Shown here piece after piece: positions 32,430-43,690 of a stretch of 64,000 nucleotides of DNA. Numbering within the stretch: position 1 is the stretch's first letter; each line of letters starts with the position of its first letter. The stretch spans positions 32,845,166 to 32,909,165 of the forward strand of contig JAJEKV010000003.1 of the NCBI GenBank assembly GCA_021234155.1, in the 5' to 3' direction. The notes under the pieces are model-generated. The model had not been told where the DNA came from and ran no database searches. It saw only the letters and a program-made list of their open reading frames with translations. Both the position numbers and the translations under genes were made by a program. The stretch is from Isoetes taiwanensis. Its lineage: Eukaryota > Streptophyta > Lycopodiopsida > Isoetales > Isoetaceae.

Positions 32430-33562
32430 TTTTTCTTGTAGTTATCCGATTCCCCTTGCCTCACATTCATCTTCCATGAACCTTAACAAAACATTCATCT
32501 TTTTCCTAAAGCTGTCTGATTCTCCTTACCTCTCCACCAGGCCTTCTCTTCTGAGCGCTTTTGATCATTGCATTTAACTCTGCCATTCTTCTTTTTCGTT
32601 GATAGAGACTCTAACTTTAGTTCAGGTTTCATTTGCTCTTTTCAACAAATAGAGACGTACACCTAGAGACATACATTAGCAGATGTTGAGCTTTCATTGT
32701 GTCTTTGTACATATAAAGACATATGCCCAGAGACAACAATAGTGTACATGTCTCTTTTAATCAATCCATTTCAATTCGTCCACATTTTCCTTCAAATGGA
32801 CAAAGGAGAGCCCTAGTTTATACACGAAATTGATAGTGCATATGGTGGTTGGGTGAATCTAGTAGTCAAATAGCCTTCTCAATATCTTTGATTATTTGAC
32901 CATGACATGATTTTATGTTGTCCTTTTCCAAATATCCCTTCAATAAAAATCGGATTTGAAGTATAAAGGAATAATATGCCATGACTTCAATTGAACAGAT
33001 AAAAAGTGAGATTAATAAAAAGGTCTTAGTAAAAGTATTAAAACACAAATTAATGGAAGAAGGTATGTAACAAGGTGGCATGCAATTTATATTGAAACAT
33101 GCAAGAGCAATATTGGTATTGCATGTCACTCTGTCTTCACATATATAATGTGTTGCCCATAGAGATAGGAATCATAGATCTTGCTTTCTGAAGCCTAAAC
33201 ATTGAATTATCTCCAAACACAATAAAATAATATTATTCCTTTGAAGAACAGTAAGGGTAAAAATTGGCTAGTGGGGTGCGAAAGCAGATGTTCAGACACC
33301 CATTCTAGCACTCCTATTGGTGCAGATATTGGACTGCTGGTTTGCAACTGCCCTTCATAGTTTGTCACCTACATTACCAACTATGTCTGTTCAATATGTA
33401 AATGTGTTGGGTGCTTGCATCATATTCTCTTTAATTAGGTCTTAAGTTCGACCCCACCATGAAGCAATATACAGCCTTATGTCAATGTTATAAACTACCC
33501 CAGCAAAGTAATGTGATTGGGATAAAGTCTTAATAGACTACCCAAGCACTATAATGTGGTTG
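32430..33562 (+). repeat. Dispersed direct repeat, copy 2, with ~265-bp internal insertion
   Basis: It is collinear with 24550-25530. Relative to copy 1 it has extra sequence at about 33222-33485. It ends at aatgtggttgga (33551-33562), where a LINE fragment begins, so the LINE inserted into this copy. Confidence 0.75.
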
Positions 33563-34183
33563 GAGTGGAGTGGCTATTTGCTGGAAGAAGAACCTCGACC
33601 TCATTGACCTTTATATGGTCAATGACAATACTTTCAGATGGCAGATGCTTAGCTGCAAGATGGACAATCTCAAAATTGCTGTTATCAACATTTATGCCCA
33701 CAATAACCTTGCAGATAGAGCCGATATTTGGGTTAAGATCGACGATATTTTGAATTATATTGAAGTCGATGAAATTGTGTTGGGGGGAGATTTCAATATG
33801 GTCACCCACAATTTCATAAAGAATGGTAATTTCAGACCCCTTGCCCCTGATGAAGCCACAACTTGGTCTGATCTTATAACTCTCAATAATATTACTATGG
33901 CCAGAACCAGTCCTAATGATATTAGTTGGTCAGATCGCAGAGCCAACCCTTTTTGCTGCCTCCATGACAGATTTTATTTAAGCGAGAATCTCTGGAATCA
34001 TAGTAACAGTGTAACTAACCTTAAAAGTTACATCCTTGCCGATCATTGCCCTCAGCTTCTTTCTATTCAAAGAATGGATGCTACCATGCCTAAGAGGCAG
34101 GCCTACTTTAAACGGAACACCTAGCTGATCAACCATCCAGATTTTATACATATTATTTCTGATATCGTTAACTCTTCAGCTAA

Positions 34184-34752
34184 GGGCCACTTCACACTGG
34201 CCGTTAAAGTGCCGTTAGGTTAAAAAAATTAACTAAACTGTGCTTCACATTGGCTTCCATTAAAAAATTCCGTTAAGATTATGGGGTTAAAAAATAATGG
34301 CACAATTAAGGTAACGGTGCAAGATAACTGGGGTTCACATTGTATTCCGTTAGGTTAAAATTTAACGGAGGACTTAACGGGCCATAATTTTTCCATTCAA
34401 ATTTAAGGGTAGGGGGACCCCATCCCTTAAGCTCCATTTGCAATTCAATTTTTAACTTAACGGCGTGACAGTCAGTGTGAAGCAATATTTAACTGTTTCC
34501 GTTATATTAACTCTTAACATAACGGCGTGACAATCAGTGTGAAGTAATATTTAACGGTTTTCGTTATGTTAATTTTTAACCTAACGGCGTGACCATCAGT
34601 GCGAAGCAAGATTTAACGATTCTTGTTATGTTAAATTTTAATGTTTAACGGCGAATGTGAAGTGAAACCTTTATGTTATGTTACCCTAACATAAAGGGCA
34701 TCCCGTTATGTTAGCAATTTAACCTAACATAACGGCCAGTGTGTAATGGCCC
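34184..34752. mobile_element. Tourist-like (PIF/Harbinger) MITE with TAA duplication
   Basis: The left terminus gggccacttcacactggccg matches the complement of the right terminus (cggccagtgtgtaatggccc). TAA lies immediately outside both ends (34181-34183 and 34753-34755). A 3-bp TAA target duplication with GGGCC-type ends is typical of PIF/Harbinger MITEs. The unit is 569 bp, non-coding and rich in ttaac/gttaa blocks. Confidence 0.9.
34455..34640. repeat. Three tandem ~64-bp units inside the MITE
   Basis: The block taacggcgtgacagtcagtg, then tgaagcaatatttaac, recurs three times (starting near 34460, 34523 and 34585) with a few changes. Each unit resembles the element's own terminal sequence (taacggccagtgtg). 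Confidence 0.8.
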
Positions 34753-34978
34753 TAAGCCTCATGGGACCTATGGATGGATGACATGGTAGTGCAGCATAGT
34801 CAAGCTTCTTAAAGCCAAGCTTAAGATTTGGGGCAAGGAAATTCATCAAGCCAAGATGGCTCACCTAAATAATCTCAGAAATCTTCTGATTAATGCTATA
34901 GGAGATGATCATAACAGTATCAAGATGGACATAGAGGTTGAAGAGTTGAGAATTGCTGCTAGATGGAAATTAAAATCT

Positions 34979-35880
34979 GTTACGGTGAAAATTTCCCCCG
35001 AACAAACCTCGCCCGCTTAGAGCCCGCAGATCAACTTCCGCCCACATCACGGATCCCAGATCCCCCTCGTTGATCAATTTGATGCTACTTCCAGCCGGTG
35101 TTTCTACACACCACAGATGGTTGGTCCTCCTCAGCTAATTTTCCCCTGAGTGAATAACCGACCACTTGCACAGTAGCTCAATCCGACCATAAGAAGACAT
35201 GGCCTTCTCTATGATCACAGCAGCAGACTCGTGCTGCCAAATCGAAAGCTACTGCCAAGTCTTAATCCTAACAGATGTTTCTAGCTGCAGAATCGATTTC
35301 TTTCTCAAGACCCAACTCCGACTGCTCTTTGATAAATTCGTTCTCCAGGCTTTATAATGTAATCTCTGGAGTTAGCTGCAGTCTTCCTTAGTCAAAATCC
35401 AACCTACCTGGCTTTTGATTCGATAACAATTGCAGCTCTTAGCCATGACTCTTAGATCTGGCACTCTAGCCTGATACAGTTTCGTCCGATCTATTTTTAT
35501 TAACAGATCTCTAGCTTATCAAACCATTCAATGCCACGTGTCCATAACATAGTTTAACTTCCAATTCTAAAAATTAATACCTTTATTAACATCAACGTAA
35601 CAACATTAGCCATACATTAATATAAATGTTCCGCAACCATTGGTCTTGCAAGCTTTCCTCCGCACTAATATTATTCGATAATATTAGTGCCCTTAGCGAC
35701 CCATTATCCTCCCTAGCAAATCATTGTCTCTTATTCCGCATTCCATCACTATAGACTGATTACAGTCAACATGACCCATTAATCACAACTGCCTGGCAAT
35801 TGGAACTAGTAGTACCCCCATACTCGTAGATGTCCGTCAATGGTCCGATTCTGGCTATACGCTTGGGAGCACCTGTAACA
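34979..35880 (-). repeat. Gypsy 3' LTR (902 bp, minus-strand element)
   Basis: The unit begins tgttac and ends gtaaca, a perfect terminal inverted hexamer with TG...CA. It is followed on the right by a pyrimidine-rich run (ttcctccccctcctttt), which is the polypurine tract of an element read on the minus strand. It abuts the gypsy pol at 35.9-37.6 kb. Confidence 0.75.
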
Positions 35881-37569
35881 TTCCTCCCCCTCCTTTTGGA
35901 CCTTGTCCTCAAGGTTGATCTTTTAGATGAGGGAACTGCTGCACAAATTCCTCCGTCTCCCAGGTGGCATCCTCAGGAGACTGGTCCTCCTCTATGACCG
36001 GAGTATGGAGGTTCATGACATTCCTGTATCACCTTCAACCTATATGCTTGTGTGACGCAAGTACGATTTCGGTAGAATAATAACCCATTATGGATTCTGT
36101 ATTCTGCCAGAGGGTCTCTTCCATTATTTTGTATCTGCACATACGGAGCGGCAAAGGAAGGGTCATTGACATATTCTTCTTTCATTGGCTCCAAGTCAAC
36201 AATTCTTGATACATATATAGCTTGAATATTTATTCGGCTTAATGCATCTGCAACCTGGTTCTCCTTCCCAGGCTTATATTCAAGCTGCATCCCTTCAAAA
36301 TCCTTTATAGTGTCAATGAGCTTTAATTTCCGCGCATTGATAATATCTTGTGTTTGTATATGTTTCAAACTTTGCTAATCAAAACGAGCCACAAATTTGG
36401 ATCCCATAAGATAATGCTTCAACTTCTTGAGTGCATGAACTAAGGCAATCAATTCCTTTTCATATGTACTATACTTTTGCTCCAAGGGTTTGAGCATTCG
36501 GCCGACATAGGCTAATGGATGTCCATCTTGCATAAGTACTGCACCAATAGCATTTCCACAGGCATTGGAACAGACTGTAAAAGGCTTATTCCAGTCAGGC
36601 AACGCTAATACCGGCTCAATTGCCATATTCTTCTTCAGAGTTCGGAAAGCTTCCTCGGCTTCCGGATTCCAGATAAAGGGTATATCCTTTTTTAAAACTT
36701 ACTAAGAGGAAGAGTTACTTTTGCAAAATCCTTCACAAATCTTCGATAATAACTGCATAACTTCACAAAAGAACGTAAATCCTTGAGATTTTCAGGTCGA
36801 GGCCAATCAATGATAACCCTAATCTTTTCGGGATCCATCAGTATGCCTTCTTTGGATATAATATGGCCCAAGTATCCAACTTCTTGCATAAAGAACCTGC
36901 TTTTGGACTCATTAACAAACAACTTATTCTGCCTCAGAAGGTCAAAAACTTGTTGAAGATGTTGTTTGTGCTCCTCAATAGTTCTACTATATATAAGTAT
37001 ATTGTCAAAGAAGACTACAACACTTTTCCCTAGTACGGGTGCCAGAACTCTCCCCCATGAGACGGCAGAAGGTTGCCGGAGCATTGGTCAGACCAAAAGG
37101 CATTACGCAAAACTCATAGTGACCAAAAGTTGTTCTAAACGCTGTCCTACCAATGTTTTCTTCCTTTATTCGGATTTGGTGATATCCTGATTTCAAATCA
37201 ATTTTGCTAAATATGTAGGCACATCCTATATCCCTTATCTTTCTTTTTGATTAGAATGACTGGTGCGCCAAAAGGTGAGCAGCTTAGTCATATTAGCTGT
37301 CGGTTTAACGTCTCTGTTACCTGTTTCTCAAGCTCTAATTTTTTGAAATGACTGACTCGATAAGGTGCCCTGTTTGGAGGTTTGGCGTTTTCTTGCAACT
37401 GTATTGCATGATCCTTGGGATGATGAGGAGGTAAGTCTAGAGTTTCCTTATCCTTAAAGAGATCATCAAATTGTTTGAGAAAACTGTACAATTCAAAAGG
37501 CACTTGTGGTGGTGGATCGGAGTTTCTCAAGTAAATAAAGTACGACATGCACAAGGGATTGCATTGCAT
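35881..37569 (-). pseudogene. Ty3/gypsy pol lacking integrase core and gag
   Basis: On the minus strand, in order: RT N-terminus (AKPPNRAPYRVSHFKKLELE), [38 protein letters not shown] (YxDD altered to FDN), GHIISKEGILMDPEKIRVII, RNase H (36626-36375, KPFTVCSNACGNAIGAVLMQ) and the linker KPGKENQVADALSRI. At about 35990 the integrase zinc-binding region (PPYSGHRGG) runs directly into VIEEDQSPEDATWETEEF, which normally follows the integrase core. The core is therefore deleted. Gag and protease are absent upstream. Several frameshifts are present. Confidence 0.85.
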
Positions 37570-37573
37570 TGCA

Positions 37574-37845
37574 TTAAAAGAAATCTCAATGGTTTAAGCT
37601 ACAAAAACCAAACAGATAGAATTGATCTCCAATCTTTAGGAGATTTATATCCACCCAACCAGGCTCAGGCTATCAACAAGAAACCGTTATCTTGCTATCA
37701 ACACTGCAATCAGGCTTTCATCAAAGAAGACAAACTCAACCAATGATTACTGTAACAGGGCAGAGGGTTATTCTCAAGCTCTCAGTCGGATTTCTGAATC
37801 AGAATGAAGGAAGCAGTTATATTTATAGGATGAAACGACCTATTT
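37574..37845 (-). repeat. LTR-like arm, inverted copy of 38254-38524
   Basis: Its reverse complement matches 38254-38524 at about 97% by eye, including a TATA-like tataaatataac and a ctaaagattggaga block. It lies directly next to the truncated gypsy pol, without a primer-binding site. Confidence 0.85.
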
Positions 37846-38253
37846 CCAGATTTCCCCTTTTCCGATCTCAAATATCTCTCTAAAAGGTAAAGGATCCTAA
37901 ATAATTAAGAATCGACCAATAATATCTGTGAATCGATCTTTTACAGGGCCGGATCGACCCCTTTTTTCCCAGATCCGGAGGTCTGATATGATTCCGGGAT
38001 ATTTTTTCTGAAGGGTCCGCGACCCGTTATCAACCACCCTTTAATATTTTAGTTTTTAACTTCCAATGGTTCATATATCTTTAAATCACTAACTACCAAC
38101 CTTGACCCAAGAAAATGAACTACCTCTAAATAAATTACTAGCCTTTGAATATTGATTCCCGATGCGTGAACCTGAACCGCTCCTCCGAGCTGGCATTGAG
38201 CCGTAACAATCCTTCCCTTCCCGAGGTTAAATGTCCACGTTAAAGGGAAAAAT

Positions 38254-38524
38254 CGTTTCATCCTATAAATATAACTGTTTCCTTCATTCTGATTCAGAAA
38301 TCCGACTGAGAGCTTGAGAATAACCCTCTGCCCTGTTACAGTAATCATTGGTTGAGTTTGTCTTCTTTGATGAAAGCCCGATTGCAGTGTTGAAAGCAAG
38401 ATAACGGTTTCTTGTTGATAGCCTGAGCCCGGTTGGGTGGATATAAATCTCCTAAAGATTGGAGAGCAATTCTATCTGTTTGGTTTTTGTAGCTTAAACC
38501 GTTGAGATTTCTTTTGTTGTATCA
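38254..38524 (+). repeat. Gypsy LTR 3' portion, adjacent to tRNA-Met-type primer-binding site
   Basis: The LTR portion ends tgtatca at 38524 and is followed by agt and then tggtatcagagcc (38528-38540), a primer-binding site complementary to initiator tRNA-Met. Gag begins shortly after. The inverted arm at 37574-37845 faces it head-to-head with about 410 bp between. The left limit of this LTR is unclear; 38041-38253 may include another LTR edge (gtaacaatccttcccttccc). Confidence 0.8.
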
Positions 38525-38563
38525 AGTTGGTATCAGAGCCAGACCGCTCTTGAACCTGTGACG

Positions 38564-39755
38564 ATGGCTCACCGTTACAGTATCTCTGAAGAACAATACC
38601 AGCAGGCGTTAAGAACTACTGATTTTATCGCTACCCAGATGGCACTGCCACAGCCTACGTCCCCAGAAAATTATCAGTACAAACTAGAGCAGATTGCTCT
38701 ACTTTATGGTTTCTTACCCAGTAACGTTCAACCACCTCCATTACCCAGAGACCCTCCACCTGCTCATCCACCACCACCTGAAAATCTGCCGCCAGTGACT
38801 GCCAACCCAGAGCCTCTGATGACTACGGAAACTGATACTCCAACTAAAAAGGATAAGGCTCCTAAATGGTTGGAAAAAGTAGATCTGTCATATTTCACTG
38901 GCGGAGTAGCTGTTAAGCCAATGTAGATAATAAGTTTTCTGGGGATTTGGGAAAAGTTATTTGAGAGAGTTAACACGACTGAACAAGAGAAACTGCAAGC
39001 CATGGACACCTATTTGGATGAACAAGCTCTAATTTGGTGGCAAGGTCGCAGGTTGATGCAGCCAGAGGTTAACTCGTGGACAGCTTTTCGTAGTGCATTC
39101 GAAGCCCATTACTTGCCTGCAAATTATTACGGGATATTGCAAAAAGAGTGGGATCTTGTTAAACAGGATAATGGAGAAACGATGTCCGGATATTACATGA
39201 AATTTAGCCATCTGGGTTCACAAGTTAGGAACTTGGGAGAAAATGAACTTTTAGAAAGTTTGTGAATGGGTTAAGAGAGGAAATATTTGCAGAGCTAGAT
39301 CTCATTGAACCTGTCAATATGGAAGATGCAATCAAGAAGGCAGGAGTTGCAGAACGAAAATTAAACCCTAAGACTCGTAAGTTAGTTATTTGGGAAGGAG
39401 TGCCTTCTCGTGAACAGAAAAGACCGAAGCGAGAAAAATTTGAAAATATAAGTGACAAGCAAAATAAAAGGGATCGTGAAGAGCGTAGGTCTAGGTTCAA
39501 TGGGAAGAATGGAAAACGTTCTAGTAATGGACAAAAGGCCAAACAGGAACAGAGTAAAGGGTCAAAGACTGGATGTTATAATTGTGGAGGACCGCATTAC
39601 CAATCTAACTGCCCAAAGAATACAGCTTCGGCAGATAAAAATGAAAAAAAAAGTACAGTTCAAAGAGCCACCGCTAAAGGAAAGGCAAGTTGCTCAATCA
39701 CACCATTCGGAAGACAGACCAGAAACCTCCAGGGAAGGGGAAGAAAGGAATAAAG
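38564..39755 (+). pseudogene. Ty3/gypsy gag (capsid and zinc knuckle)
   Basis: The frame starts ATGGCTCACCG at 38564 (MAHRYSISEEQYQQALRTTD) with a Pro-rich linker. After a stop near 38924 the capsid continues as QALIWWQGRRLMQPEVNSWT and FRSAFEAHYLPANYYGILQ, the Retrotrans_gag pattern. After a frameshift at about 39262 it reads NGLREEIFAELDLIEP. The nucleocapsid zinc knuckle is CYNCGGPHYQSNC (CX2CX4HX4C). At least two lesions occur. Gag coats element RNA in particles. Confidence 0.85.
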
Positions 39756-40290
39756 GAAAGCTTGCAGCTATTGAAGAAGAAAAAGGGAGACTGCAAATTG
39801 CATACCTAAAGAATCTGTCGGAAGACGATACAGGGCCTCCAGAAGCATGGTTGTTTGAAATGAAAGGTTCAGTAAAAGGTCAAGATGTGACTGTTTTACT
39901 TGACGATGGATCAACACATGATTTTATCTCGTAGGACCTGGTGTATAAATTAGGATTACCTATTTAGATTTGCAAACAAAAATCACAGTTGTGCAGGGTT
40001 TGAAGGGTCCTAGGAATCAGTGTGATAAATATCTGGTAGCTCCTATCCAAATAGGGCAGTATTCAGAAGAAAGAGTTTTGATTATGGCCCCTCTAGGATC
40101 TATGGATGTGATATTAGAAATTGGATGGCGAGAACAGTTTGATGCCCGACCTAATTACCGGGAAAAGACAGTAACTATAAATGTTGAAGGGCAACCTTTG
40201 AAGCTATGTACAGATTCCACATCTCAAGCTGAACCCTTACTGACATACTCTGAAGCTAAAAAGTTGATACAGATTGAAGCAGAGCCGTAA
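39756..40290 (+). pseudogene. Ty3/gypsy aspartic protease
   Basis: In the plus frame, VTVLLDDGSTHDFIS (39885-39932) corresponds to the active site usually written L-[ILV]-D-[ST]-G-[AS]-[ST]. Here the residue after Asp is another Asp. A TAG follows directly. Then QTKITVVQGLKGPR and SMDVILEIGWREQFDARPNY, matching the (I)xxILGMDWL region with ILEIGW. The sequence stops at about 40288, where unrelated minus-strand gypsy sequence begins. Confidence 0.8.
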
Positions 40291-40312
40291 CAGTAATGCG
40301 ACTATAAAGTCC

Positions 40313-42060
40313 ATACTCACGCTCTTCCAACGTTCATTTGGTATAGGGAGGGGTTGTAATAATCCTGGGGTTGTCCCATGATCCGCCTTCACAGCTTGAC
40401 ATACCAAGCAGTTGATTTACCAAGTCCTTGAGTTGATCTTGCAACTTTGGCCAGTAGTAGAACCTCTTAACCAATTCATACGTTTTCCATTCACCTCCAT
40501 GCCCAGCTTGTGGAGTATCATGGTGCTCACGCGGAATTGACTCTCTAAGATTCCCACTCGAAGGAACATAAATCTTTCCTTTGTAAAAATGCAATACTTC
40601 TTGCTCAGTCCACAGCTCCCCGAGATTGACCATTGCCGAATCTTGCTGATCCTCTGGATATGCATCCTTGATCATTTGTATAAGATCACTTGCCAAAGTT
40701 GTTAAGGTATTTATATGCTTAATCCTTGATAACGCATCGGCAACTGGATTATTTTTGCCAGGCGTATGCTCAATGGAGAAATGAAACTCGTGGAGGAAGT
40801 CTAGCCACCTAGCCTGTCTCGGGCTACTCTGGGCTTGACTTTGCAAGAACCTCAATGCTTTATGGTCGGTATAGACGATAAACTTGTGCGGCTCTTTGTT
40901 CGTCCTACTACGCAAGTAGTGCCTCCAAGTTTTCAACGCATGCACAATGGCTAACAATTATTGCTCATAGGTTGCATAATTCCTTTCAGCAGGACTTAGT
41001 TTTTGACTTTCATAAGCCACCACGTGTCCTTGCTGCATTAATACTGCCCCCAATGCTTGCCCACAAGCGTCAATATAGACTTCAAATGCTTCATTCAAGT
41101 CTGGTATCTTTAACACAGGACTGCTAACCAGCAGGTCCTTAATGCGGTGAAACGCCTCTTGCTGCTCTCTTCCCCGCACAAAATCGTGATCTTTTTTTCA
41201 AAAGATTAGTGAGGGTAGCTATAACTTTAGAGAGCTTGGGTACGAATTTGCGATAATACGTTGCTAACCCTAGAAAACTCCGCAATTCCGAAACGTTCTC
41301 TGGTGGGAGCCATTGCTGTACTACTTGTACATTGGTGGGATTTGGTGATACACTTTCACCGGAAAGGATATGTCCCAAATAGGCTACCTATTGCTTACAG
41401 AAATCACATTTGAAGATCTTTGCATAGAGTTTGTGTTCATGTAAAATTCGAAGAACTTGTTCCAAGTGAGCGAAATGTTCTTCAATAGTTTGGGAGTAGA
41501 TGAGAATATCATCTAAAAATACCTCTACAAACTTGTCCAAATGCTCAGAGAATATCTGATTCATTAATCGCATAAACGTTGCAGGAGCATTTGTAAGACC
41601 AAAGGCATAACCAGGAACTCATAATAACCTTGATGAGTCCGGAATGCAATTTTATTTTCGTCCCCTTCCCAAATCTTAATCTGATGATATCCGCTTCGGG
41701 GGTCTATCTTGGTGAACCAGTTTGCGCTTTCAAGATGATCCAGAATATCATCGACTCTAGTTAAAGGATATTGATCCTTTATAGTTGCTTTGTTAAGTGC
41801 TTGGTAACCTATGCACATCCGCATAGTACCGTCTTTTTTCTTAACGAGCAACACGGGACTCGTAAAAGGTGATTTACTTGGACGTATAAAACCTTTGCTT
41901 AATAACTCCTTCACTTGCTTTTTTAACCTCTTCAAGCTCCAGAGGACTTAATCGGTAGGGAACACGTGCCATGGGCTTAACCCCAGGTTCAAGCTCAATT
42001 TCGTGCTCAACACCCCACTAGGGTGGTGGCCCCTCAGGTAACTCTTCTGGAAACACATCC
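40313..42060 (-). pseudogene. Ty3/gypsy pol (RT, RNase H, start of integrase), second family
   Basis: From right to left on the minus strand: [20 protein letters not shown] and [60 protein letters not shown] (intact LDD active site), NVSELRSFLGLATYYRKFVP, RNase H (41179-40958, then YTDHKALRFLQSQAQ), HTPGKNNPVADALSRI, and the integrase zinc-binding part EHHDTPQAGHGG...YYWPKLQDQ. Only small frameshifts separate the blocks. The integrase core is missing at the left edge, next to the truncated protease of another element. Confidence 0.88.
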
Positions 42061-43158
42061 CGGAAAGTATTCATGTATAATATCTCATATAAGTTAATAT
42101 GCCCTTTCTTTGTACTTGACACTCTTTCATATGATCAGCATACTTTGACACATGTTCTAGTCCCCCTTCATTTGCCTTCTTGTTCTTTCAAGTAATTGAG
42201 CCTTTCGGTAATGCATTTGCAACATCTTCTAACTGCGTAATGTTTGATTGTTGCATGCAACGAAACAATGATTCTTTCCCCTTCTAGCACCTCCAGTATT
42301 TCCTTGCCAATCTGGCAATTCGTCCTTGTTATATATATGAACAGCTTCGCTCCACATGATATTCCATGCGGAAATAGAATATTTTGATCTAGGATACACC
42401 ATCTTACAGTAGAAATGTATGATGAACGTGAGTCCTTTTGGTCCAAAGTTCCTTCAATGTCATGCAGAAGAAGAGGCCTATCTGCTGCACTGTTAGATGG
42501 TAAGATGCATGCACTTGAAGACTATGATGGACAAAATTACCTTTCTAATGTGGAAATATTTGAGCCTTGGATGCGTATTTGAGATAAAGCTTCTAATATG
42601 CTTTTCAAACGCACACATGGTGCAACAGTAGTTTCATGGGATGCTATATCCGAGGATTTAGTGCACCTAGTGCCTTTGTGCAACCTCTTAAAGGTTGGGA
42701 AAGTATTGTGAACAACATTGAGAATCAATATCTTCTCACTGTTTCATTTGTATAGTCAAGTGATTTCTATATTACGTATCTTGATACTAAATGGCATACT
42801 TTATAGGATTGGTAAGGCAATATTTGGGGGAAAAATAAGTTTTATAGTAGATGTTTCAGAGCCGAGCACAAGGAAATTAGGGCAAAGTAATATAAATTGA
42901 TTGAACAGGATACAAAAAGATAATTGAATTGTTATTTATGCCTTTTGTACCCAGGGGATTTAGTATTGTTTGAAGTATGGGACATGTGCATGCAATAAAG
43001 GGGGATTTTTTTGACCATTTCTACTTACCATTAGCGGGTTTTCCCCCCATTAAAATACATACTTTAGGGGTTAAATTAGCTTTCAAAGATCAGTATACTG
43101 TGGATGTTTTTGGCCACCCTTCGAACACAGACGTTCATACCCTTTTATGACTAAGTGC
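42061..43158. other. No gene recognised
   Basis: The first part still resembles the gypsy sequence before RT (LPEELPEGPPP in the minus frame near 42020-42050). Beyond 42110 neither strand shows a recognised domain. The open stretch 42168-42446 (minus) is unassigned. Confidence 0.4.
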
Positions 43159-43163
43159 ATCCC

Positions 43164-43500
43164 TGTTGGGGGGGTCACCACTCACCACACTTTTCACCAC
43201 ACACCACTCACCATACTCATCACCACTCACCACACTCATCATATACCGTATATAGAGTGATATACGCGCATGCACGCGTGCAAGATATTTGCACGTATGC
43301 ATTGTGGAGCCATTATGAGCAGTATTATCTGAGCAGAGAGAGAAGAACAGAGAGCCGGTGTATTGGGAGAGAGTGTTTTTACTTGATCTAGCTATGGAGA
43401 TGATGATTCTTTGTGTTGTGCATTGCCTTGATCTGATAGATGGAGCTTGGATTGTTGGGTTTTTCATCCTTCTTGCAAGGTTAGAGTTCAGGCTCTAACA
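43164..43500 (+). repeat. 5' LTR of the Gag-only retrotransposon
   Basis: TG...CA-bounded, 337 bp, with a caccactcaccacac microsatellite-like start. It is followed by atttggcgaccacgg, a plausible primer-binding site at 43501-43515. Confidence 0.9.
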
Positions 43501-43690
43501 ATTTGGCGACCACGGTGCTCGACAGACCAGTGATCGGCAAGAATTTCCATTGAAAAGGGAGTTGTTACCATTGGTATTGGTGATCGTCGGTAAAGAACGG
43601 CACCATTGAGAAATGAGCAATTTCTAGTGTGAAGGGAATTTTGCCGTAATTGATTTGCGGGGTAGAATTTGACAAGGGAAGCATAGTTTT

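Larger units (their letters stand above)
33563..34978 (+). pseudogene. LINE fragment: APE endonuclease and linker to RT, interrupted by a MITE
   Basis: The frame 33570-34124 reads KIAVINIYAHNNLADRADIW, EIVLGGDFNMVTH (catalytic GDFN), then DRFYLSENLWNH and LADHCPQLL, the SDH-type end of the endonuclease. After the MITE (34184-34752) the LINE resumes with LKAKLKIWGKEIHQAKMAHL and IEVEELRIAARWKLKS, the usual ORF2 linker. RT is missing because a gypsy LTR begins at 34979. The copy is of a different subfamily from the one at 26.4 kb and is better preserved. Confidence 0.8.

Noticed and set aside
33400-33480. SINE-like B box gttcgaccc
   Set aside because: No A box at the right distance and no tRNA-like head. 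Too weak for a SINE call.
43170-43250. CRISPR-like array from repeated caccactcacca
   Set aside because: It is a simple-sequence tract within a plant LTR; no spacers or uniform repeats.
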